DNA from: Clostridia bacterium
GTDB taxonomy: Bacteria; Bacillota; Clostridia; Christensenellales; CAG-1252
Reading direction: 5' to 3'
Length of the DNA stretch: 9,021 nucleotides
NCBI GenBank assembly: GCA_017615495.1
Contig: JAGAAA010000079.1
Span: 1 to 9,021, forward strand
Below are positions 1 to 5,079 of the stretch, in pieces (the first letter of the stretch is position 1; each line of letters opens with the position of its first letter). The notes under the pieces were generated by a model. That model was not told the DNA's origin and did no database searches. It saw nothing but the letters and a program-made list of their open reading frames with translations. The position numbers and the translations under genes are program-made.

Positions 1-434
1 AGTTCTTGATCCCAATCATTAGCTACTTTTAATTCTTCCACTTGATCAACCTCCCACCAAGATTTTTCAAATGTTTTATTTTGAATTAGATCCTGCTCAT
101 CTACTATCAAAAAATTGTAATCTGGATAATAGTATACAAAACCATCTTCTGTTCTTTGAGAAATCAACAAAAAGGTGTGATTTTTCCCCATAACCGCGCC
201 TTCATAATAACTAAATAAAGTTCGACCATATGTATCCTCTTCTAAAACCGACACGATAGGATCTGTACGCCTATGACTACCATACTTTATACCTTCTGCA
301 CCAAGAATTGAATATATTGCCTCTGTATAAAGATTTACGTCATTTCCAGAGTATAAGAATCGTTCACTTGCTCCACATCCATAAAAACAACATAACAGGA
401 TGCCTATAATAAGAATGCAAATAGTTTTCTTCAT
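1..434 (-). CDS. Putative lipoprotein downstream of Rhs tip (partial, 3' end outside window)
   Basis: The frame is open from the ATG at 434 to the window edge (144 codons), so the gene is cut off at its 3' end. Residues 1-20 form a bacterial lipoprotein signal: two lysines, a hydrophobic stretch rich in Ile and Leu, then F-Y-G-C with Cys20 as the likely lipidated residue (a divergent lipobox; Cys15 and Cys16 are alternatives). The rest is aromatic and polar with no family I recognise. An AGAGG site lies 5 bases before the ATG. It begins 17 bases after the stop of the Rhs/metallopeptidase-like gene on the same strand, the position normally held by the immunity gene of a polymorphic toxin. I infer a membrane-anchored immunity protein, or a lipoprotein carried with the cassette; no immunity family was recognised. 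Base composition is AT-rich, like the toxin tip. Confidence 0.7.
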   Translation of the reverse strand, partial: MKKTICILIIGILLCCFYGCGASERFLYSGNDVNLYTEAIYSILGAEGIKYGSHRRTDPIVSVLEEDTYGRTLFSYYEGAVMGKNHTFLLISQRTEDGFVYYYPDYNFLIVDEQDLIQNKTFEKSWWEVDQVEELKVANDWDQE

Positions 435-451
435 AATAGCCTCTTTCTTTA

Positions 452-1513
452 TCACATATATAATAGAAAACAGTCTATTATAATGTTAAAAATGCAACCA
501 TTTTTTATTCTATCATAATACTTCCACCCAGCAGATTCCGACCCTGGAACATGAACCCACTCCTTATCATTATATCCCTCAGATTTATATTCTGTACGAG
601 ACGAAGGAACACCTCCCATGATATCCGCTGTAACCTCGTGAAGTTGAGAATTATAATACTCACTATCACGTTTTATAGCGTGCGATAAAGATGGCAATGC
701 AATACCAAAAAGATATCTTATAAATCCTAGTTCTTTATATTGCTCATAGTGCCCATGCTCATGCCTTAGAACATCTTTGAACTCATCTTCACCACGCCAT
801 GCCTTATCCATTACTATAATCCGACCAAACGAAGCAGACCCAACACCATCTTTAAAAAGCATTACAAATTGCCCAGCATATCCTGAAAAGTAGTGCGCAT
901 TATATACTGCATCTGGATCGGTATTGTTGATATCATAATTCTTAATATCTTCAGCAATCTTATAAAATACTGTTTTCTTAATCCCTTTTTCCACGGCAAC
1001 TCTTACATTACAATAAGTCTCCACTGCAGCACAATAAACATCCACCATTTTCTCCCACGTTCTAACGGCAGTATCAACAATTTTATCGACAAATCCTCCC
1101 CAAGAAAAACATCCACTAGGGTCGCTTCTGTTGACCGGATCATTCTGACAGTATGCATACAAATTGCCGCCTTCAGTACCTACGTCTGGAGAAATGAATC
1201 TGCCCAACTCAGGATCGTAATAACGACTATTCAGATAATAAAGTTCGGTTTCGGTATCATAATAGTAACCACGATAACGAATTGGGTTCTTCGCGCCAAC
1301 AGTGCTTGCGAGAGTGCCCGTGACAGAGTACACTTTGCCCCAACTGTCATAAGTGTATTCTACAACAACGTTGCCGCTTCCGTCAATGATCTTTGTTACA
1401 TCGCCTTGCAAGTTGCGTACGTAATAGTACGGCACACCGTTGATCTCAAGCCCGATCATACCCGTCTGCTCGTACAGATAGTAGATGGCGTCGGAACCAT
1501 TGGTCTCTTTCAA
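452..1513 (-). CDS. 5'-truncated Rhs core with zincin-like C-terminal toxin candidate (orphan rhs tip)
   Basis: The first 135 or so residues are the conserved end of an Rhs/YD-repeat protein: Y-T-Y-D-S-W-G-K at 53-60, then the Rhs-associated core R-Y-R-G-Y-Y-Y-D-T-E-T (79-89), S-R-Y-Y-D-P-E-L-G-R-F-I-S-P-D (96-110), and the junction D-P-V-N-R-S-D-P-S-G (125-134). After this the sequence becomes AT-rich and unrelated to Rhs, as in a variable toxin tip. The tip has an H-E-H-G-H motif at 251-255, preceded by V-L-R, and H-E-V-T-A-D at 292-297. This fits an HExxH zinc peptidase with a distal Glu or Asp as third ligand. A hydrophobic stretch closes the protein. Full Rhs proteins usually exceed 1000 residues, so this is only the 3' end. 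The sole in-frame initiator is the TTG at 1513, which has no ribosome binding site, so it is probably a silent cassette rather than a translated gene. Protease activity is inferred from the motif. Confidence 0.85.
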   Translation of the reverse strand: MKETNGSDAIYYLYEQTGMIGLEINGVPYYYVRNLQGDVTKIIDGSGNVVVEYTYDSWGKVYSVTGTLASTVGAKNPIRYRGYYYDTETELYYLNSRYYDPELGRFISPDVGTEGGNLYAYCQNDPVNRSDPSGCFSWGGFVDKIVDTAVRTWEKMVDVYCAAVETYCNVRVAVEKGIKKTVFYKIAEDIKNYDINNTDPDAVYNAHYFSGYAGQFVMLFKDGVGSASFGRIIVMDKAWRGEDEFKDVLRHEHGHYEQYKELGFIRYLFGIALPSLSHAIKRDSEYYNSQLHEVTADIMGGVPSSRTEYKSEGYNDKEWVHVPGSESAGWKYYDRIKNGCIFNIIIDCFLLYM

Positions 1514-1627
1514 GAGCTGCGTGCCGTTGTAGAGATATTCCGTAACGGTGCTGCCTACGGTCTTAGAGTTACGTATACCGTTGACGTCATAAGTGAAGGA
1601 CTTTTGGTCACCCCGTCGACTTACTCT
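1514..1627 (-). other. Upstream remnant of Rhs core and fusion point to the orphan immunity gene
   Basis: The Rhs frame stays open upstream of the TTG at 1513 as far as a TAG at 1628-1630. It encodes typical Rhs core sequence: F-T-Y-D-V-N-G-I-R-N-S-K, followed by T-E-Y-L-Y-N-G-T-Q-L-L. Rhs similarity begins within a few bases of the TAA (1621-1623) of the preceding 122-residue gene, so the two are abruptly joined. A neighbouring frame at 1603-1619 reads D-G-V-T-K-S, which may be a frameshifted remnant or chance. No start codon or ribosome binding site serves this segment. Confidence 0.75.
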
Positions 1628-1989
1628 CTAATCGAAATCGAAGGATACAACCCATCGTATGTTTTATCGTTTTCAACATCTTGAATATAATTCAAAACCT
1701 CTCTTTTGTTTTCTATTATATCTTCGCCATCAAACCAATTTGCCAGCCCACAACACTCTCCCCATATATATTTGTTATTCTGCAAGTCTATGGGGCCTCC
1801 ATAAGAAATCGCGCTACTTTGATTTCGCAATTTATGCTCCCACCACATAACACTCTCTATAAAGACACCTTCCTCTTGCAGACGCTTTATCAAATACAAT
1901 AAATCTTTTTTATTAATCAACACGTCTGTCTTGCTTTTATTCAAATACTGAATTATCGTGTTTTTATAGTGGTCGAAAAATGAATCCAT
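1621..1989 (-). CDS. Hypothetical protein, candidate orphan immunity protein
   Basis: This gene encodes a 122-residue acidic soluble protein with no signal peptide or membrane segment. I do not recognise the family. Visible features are a helical N-terminal half (1-45), W-W at 49-50, a central G-G-P-I-D-L followed by Y-I-W-G-E-C-C-G-L (about 64-82), and W-F-D-G-E-D-I-I (85-92). The start at 1989 is supported by AGGAGA, 7 bases upstream. Its TAA lies directly against the start of Rhs core homology. Small AT-rich genes between Rhs tips are commonly immunity genes left behind when the toxin tip was swapped or lost, and I infer that role from position only. A weak promoter-like pair lies at 2045-2073, so it could be expressed alone. 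A structural or regulatory role cannot be excluded. Confidence 0.7.
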   Translation of the reverse strand: MDSFFDHYKNTIIQYLNKSKTDVLINKKDLLYLIKRLQEEGVFIESVMWWEHKLRNQSSAISYGGPIDLQNNKYIWGECCGLANWFDGEDIIENKREVLNYIQDVENDKTYDGLYPSISIRE

Positions 1990-2044
1990 AACTATATCTC
2001 CTCAAAAATACCATGTGCACCATTCACATAACCATCCAATTCGT

Positions 2045-2073
2045 ATCTTATCACTCACTGCGATAAATGTAAA
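2045..2073 (-). promoter_or_regulatory. Possible promoter for the orphan immunity gene
   Basis: On the minus strand TTTACA (2073-2068) is followed, after exactly 17 bases, by TAAGAT (2050-2045), about 55 bases before the ATG at 1989. The -10 box is weak (4 of 6), and AT-rich DNA gives chance matches, so this is tentative. If real it could also transcribe the Rhs tip and the lipoprotein gene. The terminator at 2138-2170 should insulate it from the antiporter gene upstream. Confidence 0.3.
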
Positions 2074-2137
2074 TATCTTATATCATTTTTAAAACATAAA
2101 AAATTTCGATGGTGACGAGACCCTGCTTCGTATTTAT

Positions 2138-2170
2138 AAAAAAAACCGCTCGGGAAACCCGAGCGGCTTT
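2138..2170 (-). terminator. Intrinsic terminator of the NhaC-family gene
   Basis: A 9-bp perfect stem (2146-2154 with 2158-2166; arm CCGCTCGGG) with a three-base loop is followed on the minus strand by a run of T (2145 down to 2138). It starts about 20 bases after the stop codon at 2189. A-residues before the stem can extend it with A-T pairs. Confidence 0.93.
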
Positions 2171-2188
2171 TGCTTTGAGTTGAATTGA

Positions 2189-3928
2189 TTATTCGTCTTT
2201 GTTTTGCATCTCCGCGATCTCGTCGGTCACTTCCGAGCTGCCCTGCACAGTCTCCTCCAAAGGACGCTCCTCGGGATGCTTGGAAAGTTTGGCGAAGAAG
2301 CCGCTGATCTTATCGTCCACTTTGTCGATGACGCCCTTTCTGTCAAGGAAGTACAAGGCGCAGATGAACGCCGCAAGCAGCACCGCGCCGATGGCGAGGG
2401 TAATGCCCGCGCTTGCGCCGTAGCTCTTGCCCACAGGCGTGGACGCGATGAAGCCCATTGCAAGATAAACCAAACCGGAAATCAAAGCAACGATGGTTGC
2501 GTAGGGAAGCTGCGTTTTGACGTGGTCAATGTGGTTGCATTGCGCGCCGGAAGACGCCATGATGGTGGTATCCGAAATGGGGCTGACGTGGTCACCGTAC
2601 ACAGCGCCTGCAAGCACGGCGGACATCGTGAGGAAGAACAAACCTTCGCTGGAAGACGCGCTCATAACTGCGGTGGAAATGGGGATCAACACGCCGAAGG
2701 TACCCCAAGAGGTGCCCGTAGCAAAGGAGAGCAAGCAAGCGATCAGGAAGAACACGAAGGGGATGACGCCAAGCGCCATGGAATCCGCCGTGATGTTTGC
2801 CTGCACGAACGCCTTGGCGTTCAAGGTGCCGTCGAGCACCGCCTTACCGGCTTCGTCAAGACCTTCGCCCTTGGCGCCCATGATGCCGCCGAGGGTCCAT
2901 GCAAAGGTAAGGATCAAGATGGCGGGGACCATGGACTTGAAGCCGTCCACGATGGACTCCATGCTCACCTTGAAGGTGATCGCCTTGGTGCAGAGGTAGA
3001 ACACGATGGTGATGACGAGCGCCACGAAGGAGCCCATTGCAAGCGCGCTGCCCGCGTCGCAGTTGCTAAACGCTTCGAGAGCGTTGGCGGACTGGAGCTC
3101 GGTGCCAAGCACGCCGGTATCCCAATTGTAGAAGAAACCGTTGTAGATCATTGCGCCGACGCAACAAATGATCAAGGTAACGATGGGGAACACGAGGTTG
3201 ATGACCTTGCCCTTGACCTTGTCATCCGCTTCCACGTCCTTGGTGGGAAGGTCGGTCTCGCCCGCGAGAAGGTCGCCCTTGGTAGCGGCGATCTTTTCGT
3301 TGCGCTTCATCTTAAAGAAGTCCAAACGGAGAAGCACCGTGACCACCATAAAGGCGATGGTCAAAAGCGCGTACATGTTGAACGGGATGGTTTTGATGAA
3401 AGCGACGATGCCGCCATCCGCATAGCCCGCGACCGCCGCCGCCCAAGAGGAAATAGGCGCGATGATACAAACCGGCGCCGCCGTGGCGTCGATAAGGTAA
3501 GCGAGTTTTGCGTGGCTGATCTTGTGTTTATCCGTCACGGGACGCATCGCGTTGCCGACGGTAAGGCAGTTGAAATAGTCGTCAACGAAGATCAAAGCGC
3601 CGAGGCCCACGGTGGCAAGCTGCGCGCCCTTCTTGGTTTTGATCTTACCGGCAGCCCATTCGCCATAAGCCTTGGAGCCGCCCGTCTTGACCATCAAAAC
3701 GGCGAAGATGCCGAGGATAACCAAAAAGATCAAAATGCCGCCGTTGCCGCCCAGCTGACCGCCCATCGTGATGAACAAGTTGCTGATCGCCTCGATCGGG
3801 TTGCCGCCCGCGAGGAACATAGCGCCCGCGAAAATACCTGCGAAAAGCGAAAGATAAACTTGCTTCGTCACAAGCGCGAGCACGATCGCGATGATTGCGG
3901 GCACGAATGCCCAAAAAGTACCTACCAT
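2189..3928 (-). CDS. NhaC-family Na+/H+ antiporter-type transporter, lysine-riboswitch controlled
   Basis: This is a 579-residue integral membrane protein with many hydrophobic segments. The family signatures are clear: F-V-D-D-Y-F-N-C-L-T-V-G (114-125), a conserved I-D-A-T-A-A-P-V-C ... P-I-S-S-W block (146-162), F-A-T-G-T-S-W-G-T-F-G-V (402-413), and G-D-H-V-S-P-I-S-D-T-T-I (445-456). Members exchange cations with protons, and some carry organic solutes with cations. The start chosen is the ATG at 3928, because AAGGAG sits 6 bases upstream. The TTG at 3949 would lengthen the protein by 7 residues but places that ribosome binding site inside the gene. The tail after about residue 530 is polar, acidic and probably cytoplasmic. 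The gene is a single unit: promoter, lysine riboswitch, terminator, gene, terminator. Lysine control has been described for NhaC-like genes proposed as lysine transporters (LysW), so lysine uptake is the best inference; simple Na+/H+ exchange remains possible. Confidence 0.93.
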   Translation of the reverse strand: MVGTFWAFVPAIIAIVLALVTKQVYLSLFAGIFAGAMFLAGGNPIEAISNLFITMGGQLGGNGGILIFLVILGIFAVLMVKTGGSKAYGEWAAGKIKTKKGAQLATVGLGALIFVDDYFNCLTVGNAMRPVTDKHKISHAKLAYLIDATAAPVCIIAPISSWAAAVAGYADGGIVAFIKTIPFNMYALLTIAFMVVTVLLRLDFFKMKRNEKIAATKGDLLAGETDLPTKDVEADDKVKGKVINLVFPIVTLIICCVGAMIYNGFFYNWDTGVLGTELQSANALEAFSNCDAGSALAMGSFVALVITIVFYLCTKAITFKVSMESIVDGFKSMVPAILILTFAWTLGGIMGAKGEGLDEAGKAVLDGTLNAKAFVQANITADSMALGVIPFVFFLIACLLSFATGTSWGTFGVLIPISTAVMSASSSEGLFFLTMSAVLAGAVYGDHVSPISDTTIMASSGAQCNHIDHVKTQLPYATIVALISGLVYLAMGFIASTPVGKSYGASAGITLAIGAVLLAAFICALYFLDRKGVIDKVDDKISGFFAKLSKHPEERPLEETVQGSSEVTDEIAEMQNKDE

Positions 3929-3934
3929 AGTTTT

Positions 3935-3955
3935 CTCCTTACGCGCCAAAGGCGC
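3935..3955 (-). promoter_or_regulatory. Ribosome binding site with adjacent small hairpin, deciding the start
   Basis: AAGGAG (3940-3935) lies 6 bases before the ATG at 3928 and rules against the TTG at 3949. Directly upstream is a compact hairpin (3943-3947 with 3951-3955, three-base loop). A very similar hairpin precedes the lipoprotein start at 6297. Confidence 0.75.
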
Positions 3956-3981
3956 TAATGTGATCCTTTTACTGCTTCCTC

Positions 3982-4010
3982 AAAAAGAAAAAGCGGCGCA
4001 AAGAGCCGCC
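3982..4010 (-). terminator. Riboswitch expression-platform terminator
   Basis: On the minus strand GCGGC (4009-4005) pairs with GCCGC (3997-3993) over a seven-base loop. It is followed by TTTTTCTTTTT (3992-3982). It lies between the aptamer and the antiporter start, the standard position for a transcription-attenuating terminator. A competing pairing exists: GAGAGC (4049-4044), at the 3' side of the aptamer core, can pair with GCTCTT (4006-4001). CCAC (4040-4037) with GTGG (4019-4016) would close the same antiterminator. Confidence 0.85.
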
Positions 4011-4039
4011 AAAAACCACACAAACCGGGGTCATAAGTG

Positions 4040-4192
4040 GATAGCTCTCCGCAACTCTGCGACAGTGCGAAGGGTATTCCCCTACGCCCCAGAACGCGCC
4101 CTCACAGGCTTGAACGCATCCTTCGGCACGGCTTCCTTTCCCACCGCGGACAAGCCTGCCCCGCGGTTTTTCATAAGCCACGCTCCTCTATC
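4040..4192 (-). ncRNA. Lysine riboswitch (L-box) aptamer
   Basis: The minus strand matches the lysine riboswitch core. P1 is GATAG (4192-4188) with CTATC (4044-4040). The joining sequence after P1 is AGAGGAGC. P2 is GCGTGGCTT (4183-4175) with AAGCCGTGC (4134-4126), topped by an ACCGCGG stem. The conserved GCCGAAG follows P2, P4 carries the typical GGGAATACCC cap, and CTGTC before P5 and GGAGAGC after it are present. The decisive feature is the kissing interaction: L2 (CAGGCTTG, 4158-4151) is perfectly complementary over 8 bases to L3 (CAAGCCTG, 4112-4105). The usual AGTA of the P2 loop-E motif is not evident. Lysine binding should stabilise P1 and allow the terminator at 3982-4010 to form, switching the gene off. 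Confidence 0.95.
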
Positions 4193-4202
4193 GAACAAAA
4201 GT

Positions 4203-4231
4203 AGTATATACCTATTATCTTACTCTGTCAA
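4203..4231 (-). promoter_or_regulatory. Promoter of the lysine riboswitch / NhaC-family unit
   Basis: A perfect -35 box TTGACA (4231-4226), a 17-base spacer and the -10 box TATACT (4208-4203) form a strong housekeeping-sigma promoter. Transcription should begin near 4196, just before the P1 helix of the riboswitch. The leader to the ATG at 3928 is about 270 bases. Confidence 0.92.
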
Positions 4232-4291
4232 GAGGGGTTGAAAAAATCGATAGGCAAACTCTCACGCAAAGGGCTAAAAAGCGGTTTTTCT

Positions 4292-4320
4292 TTGACTTTT
4301 TTTCAAAAGGCGAGTATGAT
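4292..4320 (+). promoter_or_regulatory. birA promoter, placed for leaderless transcription
   Basis: TTGACT (4292-4297), a 17-base spacer and TATGAT (4315-4320) make a near-consensus promoter. Transcription should start 6-7 bases after the -10 box, which falls at 4326-4327, the A of the birA ATG. No Shine-Dalgarno sequence is present between the -10 box and the ATG. It is divergent from the riboswitch promoter 60 bases away. Confidence 0.85.
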
Positions 4321-4326
4321 GAAACT

Positions 4327-5079
4327 ATGAAGTCGATCAATGAAAAACTGATCCTTACCCTCCCCTATCCGCTTGCTTTATCGCTTGCGGAGGAGACTTT
4401 TTCCACAAACGACGACCTGAAGATCGCCGCCAGGGAGGGCGCAAAGGACTTCACCCTCCGCATTGCGGACAGGCAGCTTGCCGGCAAGGGGCGCAATAAC
4501 CGTTCCTTCTATAGCGAAAACGGGTTGTATATGAGCCTGCTCCTCCCCGCGCGGGAAGAGACTTTTTCTTTGATCACCCCGATGGCGGCGGCCGCCGTGG
4601 CAAACGCCGTCCGTTCCCTCACGAAAGAAGACGCCCGCATCAAATGGGTAAACGACGTTTACGTCGGCGGCAAAAAGATCTGCGGCATCCTCTCGGAAAG
4701 CGTGATGGTCCAAGGGACTAGACGGGTCGTTTTGGGCATCGGCGTCAACTTAAACACGCCGGAAGAAGCCTTTCCCGAGGAGATCCGCTCCATTGCCGGC
4801 TCCGTAAAAGCCGATAGAAGCGAACTTGCCGCCGCCGTCGTGGACGCTTTTCTTTCCCGCTTTCTTTCTTCCGACCCCGGCGCCGTCAAACAAGAATACC
4901 GCGAACTTTCCTTCCTGACGGGCAAAGAGGTGGTCGTTCAAAAAGAAAACGATCGCCGCGAGGCGACCGTACTCGGTTTGACGGAAGATCTTGCCCTTTC
5001 CGTCCGATACGCAGACGGCACGGAGGAAGATTTGATCGCGGGGGACGTAAGCCTTCGCTTAAGCGGCAAAGCCCGTTAA
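4327..5079 (+). CDS. birA: Biotin--[acetyl-CoA-carboxylase] ligase (monofunctional, no HTH domain)
   Basis: This 250-residue enzyme makes biotinyl-AMP from biotin and ATP and transfers biotin to a lysine of carboxylase carrier domains in the cytoplasm. The catalytic domain is complete: S-T-N at 26-28, the adenylate-binding loop K-G-R-N-N-R-S-F-Y-S (54-63), G-L-Y-M-S-L-L-L (66-73), K-W-V-N-D (106-110, normally K-W-P-N-D), G-K-K-I-C-G-I-L-S-E (115-124, with the catalytic lysine region), and G-I-G-V-N-L-N (137-143). A small C-terminal SH3-like domain follows from about 195. The N-terminal winged-helix repressor domain of bifunctional BirA is absent, so it should not regulate transcription. The loop is K-G-R-N-N-R instead of the usual G-R-G-R type, a noticeable variation. 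The ATG at 4327 has no ribosome binding site, but the reading frame begins as expected for the family, and the promoter suggests a leaderless message. Its 3' end overlaps the convergent lipoprotein gene by 21 bases. Confidence 0.93.
   Translation: MKSINEKLILTLPYPLALSLAEETFSTNDDLKIAAREGAKDFTLRIADRQLAGKGRNNRSFYSENGLYMSLLLPAREETFSLITPMAAAAVANAVRSLTKEDARIKWVNDVYVGGKKICGILSESVMVQGTRRVVLGIGVNLNTPEEAFPEEIRSIAGSVKADRSELAAAVVDAFLSRFLSSDPGAVKQEYRELSFLTGKEVVVQKENDRREATVLGLTEDLALSVRYADGTEEDLIAGDVSLRLSGKAR

Noticed and set aside
893..1684. Plus-strand open frame across the Rhs core and tip (263 codons)
   Set aside because: No ribosome binding site or recognisable domain; the minus strand encodes unmistakable Rhs core motifs in the same DNA.
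3929..3949. TTG start at 3949 for the NhaC-family gene
   Set aside because: It would place the AAGGAG ribosome binding site inside the coding region and has no site of its own; the ATG at 3928 fits better.
2204..3958. Long plus-strand open frame opposite the whole NhaC-family gene (584 codons)
   Set aside because: Its translation is rich in His, Asp, Gly and Arg with no domain, signal or ribosome binding site. It mirrors a real membrane protein gene, whose codon bias leaves the opposite strand open.
4040..5079. Functional link between the lysine riboswitch and the adjacent biotin ligase, which modifies lysine residues
   Set aside because: The riboswitch faces away from birA, and birA has its own separate promoter. 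Proximity alone is not evidence.
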